From NCBI RefSeq assembly GCF_023094245.1, contig NZ_JALMEW010000001.1, positions 672,657 through 736,656 on the forward strand: a stretch of DNA of 64,000 bases. The letters are read 5' to 3'. A program made the position numbers and the translations under genes. The notes beneath the pieces were generated by a model, which did not search any database, was not told the DNA's origin, and saw only the letters and a program-made list of their open reading frames with translations. Shown piece by piece: positions 34,465 to 43,247 of the stretch (position 1 is the first letter of the stretch; every line of letters starts with the position of its first letter). This DNA is from Halomonas getboli. Lineage in GTDB: Bacteria > Pseudomonadota > Gammaproteobacteria > Pseudomonadales > Halomonadaceae.

Positions 34465-35432
34465 GCCCGCTCGAGACGCTGCTGTTCCTGCAGCGGCCCG
34501 AGGTACTGGCCGAGCAGGGCGATCGGGTGCGGGCCTGGGGCGCGCGCGAGCTGCCGGGCACACGGCTGGTGCTGGCCGGGTCGCCCGAGGAAGTGCCCGC
34601 GGGGCTCGTCGCCCAGGCGGTGATCACGCCGACCCTGGATTGGCTGCCCGAGGCGCTGGCGCGGCTCGCGCACTACGACTGGATCCACTTCCTGTCGTCC
34701 GGCATCGAGGCGATCTGGGCCATGCCCTTCGACAAGCACGCGGTGATCCTGACCCGCAGCGCCGGCATTCATGCCCCGGCGATCAGCGAATACGTGCTCG
34801 GCGCGATGCTGTACTTCGCCAAGGATTTCGGCCACTGGACGCGGGCCGCCGAGCGCCCCCACTGGAAGCGACGCTGGCTGGGCGAGCTCACCGGCGCTCG
34901 GGTCACCATCCTCGGCATGGGGCGGGTGGGCGGCATGGTCGCCGAACGCTGCGCGGGGTTCGGGATGCGCGTCGGCGGGGTGCGGCGCACTCCCGGCGAC
35001 GTGGGCGCCTGGGCCGAGGCGCTGTCGCCCGCGGGGCTGGAGGACGCCCTGGCCGAGACGGATTTCCTGGTGGTGTGCCTGCCGCTGACCGAGCACACCC
35101 GCGGGCGGGTCGACGCCGCGCTGCTGGGGCGGCTGCCGCGAGGGGCGGTGCTGATCGACGTCTCGCGGGGTGGCGTGGTCGACGAGGACGCGCTGGTCGC
35201 GGCACTGGAGACCGGCCAATTGGGCGGTGCGGCCCTGGATGTGTTCGCCCAGGAGCCGCTGCTCGCGAGTTCGCCGCTGTGGGGGCGCGAGGACGTGCTG
35301 CTGACTCCGCACGTGGCCGGCACCACGCCCTATTACCTGGAGAGAGCGCTGGCGCTGTTTCTCGACAACCTGCGCGCCCTGGAAGAACGCGGCGTGCCGG
35401 TGACGCCGGTGAACGTCGAGGCCGGCTACTGA
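34461..35432 (+). CDS. D-2-hydroxyacid dehydrogenase (NAD-dependent)
   Basis: Interconverts a 2-oxo acid and a D-2-hydroxy acid with NAD(P)H in the cytoplasm. The 323-residue protein has the Rossmann loop ILGMGRVGGMVAER near 154, the VCLPLTEHTRG segment, DVSRGGVVDEDAL with the catalytic Arg, an ALDVF-QEPL helix with Glu, and TPHVAGTTPYY with the catalytic His. GTG 34461 overlaps the aldolase stop by 4 bases. The gene pair suggests the operon makes a hydroxy-acid building block for a sugar substituent. The specific acid cannot be read from sequence. Confidence 0.85.
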   Translation: MSPLETLLFLQRPEVLAEQGDRVRAWGARELPGTRLVLAGSPEEVPAGLVAQAVITPTLDWLPEALARLAHYDWIHFLSSGIEAIWAMPFDKHAVILTRSAGIHAPAISEYVLGAMLYFAKDFGHWTRAAERPHWKRRWLGELTGARVTILGMGRVGGMVAERCAGFGMRVGGVRRTPGDVGAWAEALSPAGLEDALAETDFLVVCLPLTEHTRGRVDAALLGRLPRGAVLIDVSRGGVVDEDALVAALETGQLGGAALDVFAQEPLLASSPLWGREDVLLTPHVAGTTPYYLERALALFLDNLRALEERGVPVTPVNVEAGY

Positions 35433-35466
35433 TAATAACGACACGTGATGACGCAGGGGAAACGAC

Positions 35467-37449
35467 ATGATCGGGCTGAATGCATTGGTCCGCCTGCCGC
35501 GTCGGTACAAGCGAGGCGCGCTACGACTGGCCGACATGGCCATGATGCTGGCGGCCTTCCTGCTGGCCATCCCGCTGGCCGAGCGCAGTGAGACGCTGGC
35601 CTCTACGGACGTGTGGCTGGTGTTGGGCGGGGTGGTTCTGGCCACGCCGCTGGTGTTCGGGCCCCTCGGGGTCTATCGCATCGTGCTGCGCTTCATGCAC
35701 CTCGGCGCCTTGCTGGTGCTGTGTGAGGGCGTGGCCGTGGTGGTGGGGGCAATGCTGCTCGCCGATCTCGCGCTGGGCTGGCCGATCACCTGGCAGGTGG
35801 CGCCGGTGTTCGCCATGCTGGCGGTGCTGGGCGTGGGCGGGATCAGGCTGCTGCTGCGCGAGCTCTACGAATGGAGCCGTGAACCGCTGCGCCGCTCGGT
35901 GATCATCTACGGCGCCGGGGCGGCCGGCGGCGAGCTGGCCCGAGCGCTCAAGCACGGCGATCGCTATCGGCCTCGGGCCTTCGTCGACGACTGGCGCGGC
36001 CTGCAGGGCTCGCTGGTCGAGGGGCTGCCGGTGCACGCGCCCGAGGCGCTGGACACGCTGATCGGCCGCTTCGATATCGAGCTGGTGCTGCTGGCGATGC
36101 CCAGCACGCCGCGCTGCCGCCGCCGCGAGATTCTCGAGCACCTGGCGCGGCTGTCGATTCCCGTCCAGACCATTCCCGCTGCCGAGGATCTGGTCGGCGG
36201 CCGGGCGCGGGTCTCGGATACTCGCGATGTCCAGGTCGAGGATCTGCTGGGGCGCGAGCCGGTGCCGCCCTTTCCCGAGCTGATGCGGGCCGACCTGGCG
36301 GACAAGGTGGTGATGGTCACCGGGGCCGGAGGCTCCATCGGCGCCGAACTCTGTCGCCAGGTGATCGCCCAGCGGCCGAGGACGCTGGTGATGGTGGATA
36401 GCGCCGAGTTCGGGCTCTATGCCATCGAGCAGGAGCTCAAGGGGCGTCTGGCGGAGCAGGGAAATTCCCCGCGTCTGCATGCCCTGCTGGCGTCGGTCCA
36501 ACAGGGCGAGCGCATGCGCGAGATCCTCGACAGCTTCCATGTCCAGACGGTCTATCACGCAGCGGCCTACAAGCACGTGCCGATGGTCGAGTGCAACCTG
36601 GTGGAGGGGCTGCGCAACAACGTCTTCGGCACCCTGGCGCTGGTGCTGGCGGCGGTGGACACTCGCGTCGAGCGCTTCGTGCTGGTGTCCACCGACAAGG
36701 CGGTGCGGCCCACCAACGTGATGGGCGCGACCAAGCGCCTGACCGAGCTGATCTGCCAGGCCTTCGCCGCCACCGGCGACGGGCGACCGCGCTTCAGCAT
36801 GGTGCGCTTCGGCAACGTGCTCGGCTCCAGCGGCTCGGTGGTGCCGCTGTTCCGCCGCCAGATCGAACGCGGCGGGCCGCTGGAGGTGACCCATCCCGAT
36901 ATTACCCGCTACTTCATGACCATTCCCGAGGCGGCGCAGCTGGTCATCCAGGCCGGCGCCATGAGCCGCGGCGGGGAGGTGTACGTGCTCGACATGGGCG
37001 AGCCGGTGCGCATCGCCGACCTGGCCAGTCAGATGGTGCGCCTCTCCGGCCTTGAAGTGCGCGATGCCGAACATCCGGACGGCGACATCGAGATCGTCTA
37101 CACCGGGCTGCGGCCGGGGGAGAAACTTTATGAGGAGCTGTTGATCGGCGGCGACGTGGGCAAGACGCGCCACCCGCGGATCATGACGTCACGCGAGCAC
37201 TTGTGGCCGTGGGAGAAGCTCGAGCCCTATCTGATGGAACTCCATGAGGCCATGACGGCGTCGCAGCACGGGCGCATCCAGCGGCTGCTGCTGCGGGCGC
37301 CGCTGGGCTATGCCCCCGAGGGCCGCCTGGTGGACCTGGTATGGGAGGCGCGCCATGCGCGGCCGCCGCTCGCGCCGACGGGGCCGTCGTCGCCGAGCTC
37401 CATCGCCGCGCTGTTGCAGGAGCGTTTCCGGTCATCCGGTCCGGCGTGA
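35467..37449 (+). CDS. WbpM/CapD/PglF-family nucleotide-sugar 4,6-dehydratase
   Basis: A 660-residue membrane-anchored dehydratase. The N-terminus has four helices (about 18-130), followed by a Rossmann segment (IYGAGAAGGELARAL) and the catalytic SDR domain with VTGAGGSIGAELC near 283, VYHAAAYKHVPMVE, VLVSTDKAVRPTNVMGATKR and RFGNVLGSSGSV. Such proteins convert UDP-GlcNAc to a 4-keto-6-deoxy sugar, the first step to bacillosamine- or FucNAc-type residues. No dedicated aminotransferase or acetyltransferase follows, so the later steps may be encoded elsewhere. ATG 35467 has AGGGGAAA upstream. Confidence 0.92.
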   Translation: MIGLNALVRLPRRYKRGALRLADMAMMLAAFLLAIPLAERSETLASTDVWLVLGGVVLATPLVFGPLGVYRIVLRFMHLGALLVLCEGVAVVVGAMLLADLALGWPITWQVAPVFAMLAVLGVGGIRLLLRELYEWSREPLRRSVIIYGAGAAGGELARALKHGDRYRPRAFVDDWRGLQGSLVEGLPVHAPEALDTLIGRFDIELVLLAMPSTPRCRRREILEHLARLSIPVQTIPAAEDLVGGRARVSDTRDVQVEDLLGREPVPPFPELMRADLADKVVMVTGAGGSIGAELCRQVIAQRPRTLVMVDSAEFGLYAIEQELKGRLAEQGNSPRLHALLASVQQGERMREILDSFHVQTVYHAAAYKHVPMVECNLVEGLRNNVFGTLALVLAAVDTRVERFVLVSTDKAVRPTNVMGATKRLTELICQAFAATGDGRPRFSMVRFGNVLGSSGSVVPLFRRQIERGGPLEVTHPDITRYFMTIPEAAQLVIQAGAMSRGGEVYVLDMGEPVRIADLASQMVRLSGLEVRDAEHPDGDIEIVYTGLRPGEKLYEELLIGGDVGKTRHPRIMTSREHLWPWEKLEPYLMELHEAMTASQHGRIQRLLLRAPLGYAPEGRLVDLVWEARHARPPLAPTGPSSPSSIAALLQERFRSSGPA

Positions 37450-37476
37450 GCCGGCGTCATTCGCAGGAGAGTTCAC

Positions 37477-39300
37477 ATGCCCAACGTTCATGTGTCACCC
37501 CTTATCCGCCAGGTGAGGCGTCATGCCCGTCGCCTGGCCGTCGGCTCGCGCGCCGGCGAGCGTCGCGGCCACGATCGCAGCTTCGTGCCGGCTGGGCTGA
37601 CGCCAGAGGCCTGGTTGGCGAGTCTGCATGAGGCCGGCATCGATCCCGTGCTGCTCGGCGACCCCGACGACCTCGAGCGCGAGCTGGTGCTGCTCGTCGA
37701 CGATGACGACCTGACGCGGCTGCGGCCGATGATGCACCGCCGGGGCCGCACGCGCTGCCGGGTATATGGCGTCGAGGGGCGCGCCGGCGGCCAGTATCGC
37801 GGCCTGGCGCTGATGCCACCGGCCAGGGCGCGGGAGCTGCTGGCCCACGCCGGGGGCCGGCCGCGCTGGCCGCGCCCCGAGGATCACTTCCTGTTCCAGG
37901 CCTATCGCCAGGTCTATCACCTGGGAAGCCCGCCCGAGGGCGAGCGTGCCGCGCGGCTGGCGGCGCTACGGCGGCGCGCGGGCCTCGAGACGGACATGGG
38001 CCTCGCCTCGCTCGAGGCCTTGCTGCAGGCTCGGGGCTGGTGCCCGCCGCTGGATACCCGGGAAAAACTGGCCGCGGGCAATGCCTGGCTCCAGGCCTCT
38101 CTCGAGGCGCAGCGCCGGCGGCTGCCGGCGGCGCACAGAGGATTGGGCACGTTCATCGTCCGCGAGCGAGGCCTCGATCACCTCCAGATGGTGCGCGATG
38201 CCTTGTTCGATGCCGGCTTCGACCTGCTCGGCGAAGGCGGCATCGACCCTGCGGCGCAACCCGCGGCGGCGGCAGAGATTCGCGGTGGCAACTGGGGGCG
38301 CGGCCCCTGGCCCGAGAGCGGCGGCGAGCCGGTCTATTACCTGGTGGTGCACGATGCCAGGCCGATGGCGGTCGGCGCGACGATGGCGGACCAGCATCCC
38401 GGGCTCGACAATTTGCGCCTGCACGGGGCCAAGCAGCTGGTGCGCGATCGCTTCAACGCCTCATTGCCGGTGAATCGGCGCTGCAACATCCTGCACTCCG
38501 CCGACAATGCGCGCCAGGCCATGGCCTATCTCGAGACCATGGCGCCGGGGCGGCTGCCCGGATGGTTGGCGGCGGCGGAAGGGTGTCAGGCCGGGTTCTG
38601 CCATCCCTACCCGGTGCTCGCGGACCTCAGCGGCAACGCGCGACGCGCCAAGGTGGAGCTGATCGACTTTCACGGCCGCCAGGCGATCTGCAAGACCTTT
38701 CGCCGGGGGCGCGAGCGCTATCTCCAGCGCGAGGTCGAGGCGCGTCGGGTGGGGCAAGGCCTGGCCGAGATCTCGCAGCTGCTGGAGGTGGGGCCGAACT
38801 ACATCGTCATCGAGTACTACCGCAACGAGCTGCCATCGCTGTCGCCGCTGCGCCCCTGGCGGCATCGCCACCCCTTCGTGCCGCTGTGGGTGGTGGAGCG
38901 GCTGAAGGCGGTGATCCTGCACTATCGGCGCCAGGGCTACGAGTGCATCGATCTGTGTCCCAAGAATCTGGTCTATGACCCCGAACGGGGGCTGAAGATC
39001 ATCGACTTCGAGTTCCTGCAGTACCTCGGCGAGCCTCGGGACGGGCTGGCGGGCAACTACGCCTGGTTCACGCCGCCGAGCGACTTTCGCGGCGACTTCC
39101 CGGTGTTTCGCAATCCGAGAGGCCTGTATCGCCGCTACTGGCTCTCCTATACCGGACTGCCGCGCTTCTTCTGCCTGCATGCCTTTCCCGGGCCCGTACT
39201 GCAGTGTGTCAGGGGGCTGACCTTCGGCTATTACTGCCTGGCCAATTCGTACGCCCGTGGCCTGAAGCGCCGGCGACACGGTTCGCCAGTGATGCATTGA
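37477..39300 (+). CDS. Multidomain protein: NTase-like, NDK-like and kinase-like regions
   Basis: A 607-residue cytoplasmic protein with no known assignment. Three regions can be seen. Residues 41-205 resemble a degenerate nucleotidyltransferase-like domain (VLLVDDDDLTRL, then RPEDHFLFQAYRQVYHLG). Residues 222-355 look like a nucleoside-diphosphate-kinase fold: TFIVRERGLDHLQ at the first strand and RCNILHSADNARQA, where H340 matches the phosphorylated His of NDK. Residues 400-515 are kinase-like: AICKTF with K406, an IVIEYY hinge near 445, the catalytic-loop-like CIDLCPKNLVY with D492 and N497, and IIDFEF with D510. A combined phosphoryl-transfer role on a glycan or nucleotide is an inference. 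The SD is CAGGAGAG. It is followed 22 bases later by a nucleotidyltransferase-like gene. The three-domain reading is by eye only. Confidence 0.6.
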   Translation: MPNVHVSPLIRQVRRHARRLAVGSRAGERRGHDRSFVPAGLTPEAWLASLHEAGIDPVLLGDPDDLERELVLLVDDDDLTRLRPMMHRRGRTRCRVYGVEGRAGGQYRGLALMPPARARELLAHAGGRPRWPRPEDHFLFQAYRQVYHLGSPPEGERAARLAALRRRAGLETDMGLASLEALLQARGWCPPLDTREKLAAGNAWLQASLEAQRRRLPAAHRGLGTFIVRERGLDHLQMVRDALFDAGFDLLGEGGIDPAAQPAAAAEIRGGNWGRGPWPESGGEPVYYLVVHDARPMAVGATMADQHPGLDNLRLHGAKQLVRDRFNASLPVNRRCNILHSADNARQAMAYLETMAPGRLPGWLAAAEGCQAGFCHPYPVLADLSGNARRAKVELIDFHGRQAICKTFRRGRERYLQREVEARRVGQGLAEISQLLEVGPNYIVIEYYRNELPSLSPLRPWRHRHPFVPLWVVERLKAVILHYRRQGYECIDLCPKNLVYDPERGLKIIDFEFLQYLGEPRDGLAGNYAWFTPPSDFRGDFPVFRNPRGLYRRYWLSYTGLPRFFCLHAFPGPVLQCVRGLTFGYYCLANSYARGLKRRRHGSPVMH

Positions 39301-39322
39301 CTGAGGTGGGGAGGAGGTGCGG

Positions 39323-40303
39323 ATGAACCAGCAAGCGCGGGAGCGGTCGGCGGGGCCGGACGCGTCGGCGGAGGGCGCGACGCTGCTGGCCCTGCGGCCG
39401 GCGAGCTGGGAATGGGGCATGGCCATGGTGCCGTCCGGCGTGGTGCTGGAAAGCCACGAGGTGGTGCTGACGGCGGGCGGCTGGCGCTATCTGCGGCCGC
39501 GGCTGCTGCCGATGCCGCCCGCATGGCCGGAGGACAGCCCGGATGGCCTGCAGCTGGCCATCAAGTGCCTGGTGCTGGCCGCCGGGATGCCGCTCCCGTC
39601 GCGCTGCGGTGAGGACGGCTGGCTGCTGCTCAGCCGTCCGCAGGAGGTCACGGCGATCTCGCACCTGCTGCTCAACCCCCATGGCGTGCACTTCCTCAAC
39701 CATGCGCAGCACGAGCGCTATGCCGACCGCTGGCCGGCCCGCGTCGAGCAGCTGCGCGGCTTTCTCGCGCGCCACGGCCTGTCGCCGCAGGAGGTGCTGT
39801 TCGATTCCAGCCTGGTGCTGGAGCTGTATGGCATTCGGCTTGCCGGGGACATTGATTTCCTGTCTCTCCAGGAGATCGATCTGGAGGATCCATTGTTCAG
39901 CGCCAACGATGAGGCGCTGATTCATCATGCCGTCGACAAGCGCCTGCTGATCGACGATGACCGCTATCACTTCGTGGTCGATGGACTCAAGTTCGTGTCC
40001 TTTGAGCAGCTGAGACATATGAAGCAGAGCCGCCAGCGTCTCAAGGATCTCAATGACCTGGCGATGATGACGGCCTTGGAGGAAGGACGTCAGTGTCGCT
40101 TGGTCATTGGGCGTTGTATCTGGCGTCTCAAATGGCGGCGCTTGTTTACCAAGGCAAGGGAGGGAGAGTTCCAGAGGCAGGGAACAATGACCCGAAAGTT
40201 TCTCACTGTGGTGAAAATGACGCGGCGGGCGACGTCTCGTCTGGCTCACCGTACCGGCGCATATGGTCTGTTGCGATGGCTGATGCGCTGTCGTCGACAT
40301 TGA
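39323..40303 (+). CDS. Nucleotidyltransferase-like protein of polysaccharide loci
   Basis: A 326-residue soluble protein. Around residues 160-180 it reads FDSSLVLELYGIRLAGDIDFL, shown here only to locate the DSS...YG.R...DID pattern of the minimal nucleotidyltransferase fold; LKDLNDLAMM follows near 240. Similar proteins occur in capsule and exopolysaccharide loci, without a known substrate. I use ATG 39323 because GAGGAGG at 39311-39317 lies 5 bases upstream (GTG 39317 is inside that SD). The last 80 residues are very basic and slightly more AT-rich than the rest. It probably works with the multidomain protein upstream and could hand a nucleotide-linked group to it. Confidence 0.65.
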   Translation: MNQQARERSAGPDASAEGATLLALRPASWEWGMAMVPSGVVLESHEVVLTAGGWRYLRPRLLPMPPAWPEDSPDGLQLAIKCLVLAAGMPLPSRCGEDGWLLLSRPQEVTAISHLLLNPHGVHFLNHAQHERYADRWPARVEQLRGFLARHGLSPQEVLFDSSLVLELYGIRLAGDIDFLSLQEIDLEDPLFSANDEALIHHAVDKRLLIDDDRYHFVVDGLKFVSFEQLRHMKQSRQRLKDLNDLAMMTALEEGRQCRLVIGRCIWRLKWRRLFTKAREGEFQRQGTMTRKFLTVVKMTRRATSRLAHRTGAYGLLRWLMRCRRH

Positions 40304-40318
40304 GTGGAGACGTTCTGC

Positions 40319-41416
40319 ATGCATGCCATCTTGTGTACGTCACTGTTTCCCGAGGGTGATCAGAGAACGCTCGAGGGTGGAACGATCGCGGTTCGGGAGC
40401 TGGTAGAGCAGGCTCGTGAGGCCGGCCTCGGAATTGATCAGGTCGTCAAGTTTTCCTCCCTGATCAATCGGCGAGGGGTGACACTCCCCAGGCGCTTCAC
40501 GGTGGAAGATCTCGTTGTGTATGAGGTTCCCAGAATTGGCATTGGGCGTTGGTACTCTGCCTTGACCACGCGACGACTGCTGCAATCGCTGGGGGCCGAT
40601 CTTGCTCCTGGAGTACTGGTGGTCCATATGGCTCGACATGTCGAGGCGGCGCGGCGGATCCTGGCCGGGCCGGACTCGCGCCTGGTGTTCGTGGTGCACA
40701 GCAACGACCTGCATCACCACAGCCTGCGGCGTTCGCTGGCGTGCGCCGATCTGGTGCTGTGCCGCTCGAACTCGGTGGCCGACCAGCTGCGGCGACTGAC
40801 CGGCCATGAGTGCGACGGCATCGTCTATTCCGGCATTCCCGAGCGGGAGTTCTGCGATTTCGGCGCCAAGCGCTGGGGCGGTGACACCCTGCGGGTGGTG
40901 ATGGCCAGCAAGTTCATCGCGACCAAGAACATCGAGCCGTCGCTGGCGGCGATCGCGATGGTGGCGCGTCGGCATCCGGTGCGGGTCGACCTCTACGGCG
41001 ACGGCGAGATCCGGGCACGCGTGGACGCGGCGATCGAGCGCCTGGCACTTGGCGATATCGTCGTGCGTCATGGCTTCCAGCCGCGGGCGAGAGTACTGGA
41101 GGCGATGTTCCGGGCCGACCTGTTCCTGATGCCGAGCACCATCGAGACCCTGGGCCTGGCCTATCTCGAGGCGATGGCCAACGGCTGCGTGGTGGTGGGG
41201 CTGCGCGGTTGGGGCATCGACGGCATCGTCACCGACGGCGTCGACGGCTTTCTGGCCGCGAGCAGCGCGCCGGAGGACATCGCCGAGCGCATCGAGGCCT
41301 ACCTGGCCGCCGACCGGGCGGCACTGCACGCCCGCGCCTATGCCCTGGCGCGGCGTTACACGGCCGACAACGCGGCGCGCAACTACGCCGAGCATGTCGG
41401 CAGGGTGCTGGCATGA
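40319..41416 (+). CDS. GT4-family glycosyltransferase
   Basis: A GT-B retaining transferase of 365 residues in the capsule operon. The N-terminal part has LCTSLFPEGDQRTLEGG; the C-terminal half has VVMASKFIATKNIEPSL, VRHGFQPR and MPSTIETLGLAYLEAM (E-x7-E type). ATG 40319 is chosen because GTGGAGA lies about 8 bases upstream; GTG 40304 is in that SD. It overlaps the ABC transporter gene by 4 bases (ATGA). The first third is less GC-rich than the rest, so the gene border with the upstream one may be a junction. The sugar is not assigned. Confidence 0.82.
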   Translation: MHAILCTSLFPEGDQRTLEGGTIAVRELVEQAREAGLGIDQVVKFSSLINRRGVTLPRRFTVEDLVVYEVPRIGIGRWYSALTTRRLLQSLGADLAPGVLVVHMARHVEAARRILAGPDSRLVFVVHSNDLHHHSLRRSLACADLVLCRSNSVADQLRRLTGHECDGIVYSGIPEREFCDFGAKRWGGDTLRVVMASKFIATKNIEPSLAAIAMVARRHPVRVDLYGDGEIRARVDAAIERLALGDIVVRHGFQPRARVLEAMFRADLFLMPSTIETLGLAYLEAMANGCVVVGLRGWGIDGIVTDGVDGFLAASSAPEDIAERIEAYLAADRAALHARAYALARRYTADNAARNYAEHVGRVLA

Positions 41417-43212
41417 TCGCCGATCTCAGGGCGCTCTATCGGCTGCTCGAGCCCCGGCAGCGGCGCCGGCTGCTGTGGCTGCAGTGCCTGATCGTGCTGA
41501 TGGCGCTGGGCGAGATCGTCAGCGTGGTGGCGGTGGCGCAATTCATGGCGCTCATCGGCAATCCCGGTCGCCTGACGAGCGGCGAGGGACGCATGGCCTG
41601 GCTCTACCAGCTGAGCGGTAGCGCCAGCCCCGAGGCGTTTCTGCTGCTGATGGGGGGCGGCGCCCTGGCCGCCCTGGTGCTGGCGGGGGCCTGCTCGGGC
41701 TATACCACCTGGCGGCTGTCGCTCTATGGCGCCCAGATCGGCGCCGAGCTCTCGAGCCGGCTGTATCGGGACTTCCTGCATCGCCCCTGGCTGTTCCACG
41801 TTCGCCACAGCAGCAGCCGACTGATGCACAAGACCTCTCAGGAGGTGCAACGCCTGACCCAGCGCATCGTCATTCCCTGCCTGCAGCTGAACGCTCGCCT
41901 GGTGCTGGTCGTCTTCATGACCACCATGGTGTTCCTCTACAACCCCTGGGTGGCGCTGACCGGGCTGGCGATCTTCGTCGGCGCCTATCTGCTGCTCTAT
42001 CGCACGGTGCGCAAGGCCCTGACCGCCACCGGCAAGCGGGTGTCGCGGCATCAGGCCGAGCGCTACCAGTTGATGAGCGAGGGCTTCGGCGGCATCCGTG
42101 AGCTGCTGCTGTGGCATCGGCAGGGGCCCTATGTGCAGCGCTTCGAGGCCGCCAGTCACAAGGTCGCGCGGGGGCAGGGGGTGTGCCAGGGCCTGGGCGA
42201 GGCGCCGCGCTACGCCATCGAGCTGCTGGCCTTCGGTTCGGTGATCCTGCTGGTCCTCTACCTGCTGGGCCGACACGACGGCGAGGCGTCGCATATCCTG
42301 CCGGCGCTGTCGGTCTATGCCCTGGCGGGCTTCAAGATGTTGCCCGCCTTCCAGCGGATCTACGTCAACGTGGCGCACATCCGCGGCAATCTGGCGGCCT
42401 TCGAGGTGCTGCGCGAGGATCTCGCCGCCAGTCGCGATGCCCCGCCACCGGTGTCGGAGGAGCCCTCGGTGCGGCCGCTGGTGCCGGCCGTCGCGATCGA
42501 GCTCGAGGAGGTCTCCTTTCGCTATCCCCGGGCCGCTGAGGCGGCACTGTCGGGGGTGAGCCTGCGCATTCCCGCCAATCACATGGTGGGGCTGGTCGGG
42601 GCCTCGGGCAGCGGCAAGAGCACGCTCGTCGACATCCTGCTGGGCCTGCTCACGCCGGATGCGGGGCGGGTGACGATCGATGGCGTGCCGCTGGACGCGG
42701 CTCGCCTGCGGCGCTGGCAGGAGGGCATCGGCTTCGTTCCCCAGCAGATCTTCCTGACCGAAGGCAGCATCCGCGAGAACGTGGCGTTTGGCATGGCGCG
42801 GGATGCCATCGACGAGGCGCGGGTGCTGGAGGCGGTGCGCATGGCCCAGCTCGACGAGCTGGTCGCGAGCCTGCCGGACGGGTTGGACAGCCACGTCGGT
42901 GAGCGGGGCGTGCAGCTGTCCGGTGGGCAGCGCCAGCGCATCGGCATCGCCCGGGCGCTCTATCGGCGCGCCGGCGTGCTGGTCTTCGACGAGGCCACCA
43001 GCGCCCTGGACGGCGTCACGGAGCGGCAGGTGATGGCCGACATCCAGCGCTTCGCCGGCCAGATGACCGTGGTGCTGATCGCCCATCGGCTGGGGACCGT
43101 GCGCCACTGCGACACTATCTACATGCTCGATCATGGCCGCCTGGTCGATGCGGGGGATTTTGACGGCCTGGCCAGTCGCAACGCCACTTTCCGGCTGATG
43201 GCCGATCTCTGA
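41413..43212 (+). CDS. ABC transporter, full-length flippase-like (PglK/MsbA type)
   Basis: A 599-residue half-transporter expected to act as a homodimer at the inner membrane. Six helices fill residues 20-310; the ATPase has Walker A VGASGSGKST (near 395-404), the Q-loop FVPQQIF, signature LSGGQ near 502, Walker B VLVFDEAT and the H-loop IAHR. PglK-type transporters flip undecaprenyl-linked oligosaccharides. No Wzx was found in the operon, so this is the best candidate for moving the repeat unit to the periplasm, next to Wzy. It overlaps the preceding glycosyltransferase gene by 4 bases. Confidence 0.88.
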   Translation: MIADLRALYRLLEPRQRRRLLWLQCLIVLMALGEIVSVVAVAQFMALIGNPGRLTSGEGRMAWLYQLSGSASPEAFLLLMGGGALAALVLAGACSGYTTWRLSLYGAQIGAELSSRLYRDFLHRPWLFHVRHSSSRLMHKTSQEVQRLTQRIVIPCLQLNARLVLVVFMTTMVFLYNPWVALTGLAIFVGAYLLLYRTVRKALTATGKRVSRHQAERYQLMSEGFGGIRELLLWHRQGPYVQRFEAASHKVARGQGVCQGLGEAPRYAIELLAFGSVILLVLYLLGRHDGEASHILPALSVYALAGFKMLPAFQRIYVNVAHIRGNLAAFEVLREDLAASRDAPPPVSEEPSVRPLVPAVAIELEEVSFRYPRAAEAALSGVSLRIPANHMVGLVGASGSGKSTLVDILLGLLTPDAGRVTIDGVPLDAARLRRWQEGIGFVPQQIFLTEGSIRENVAFGMARDAIDEARVLEAVRMAQLDELVASLPDGLDSHVGERGVQLSGGQRQRIGIARALYRRAGVLVFDEATSALDGVTERQVMADIQRFAGQMTVVLIAHRLGTVRHCDTIYMLDHGRLVDAGDFDGLASRNATFRLMADL

Positions 43213-43247
43213 GCCCGTCGCCGGCCATCGGGCCAAGGAGGATATCG

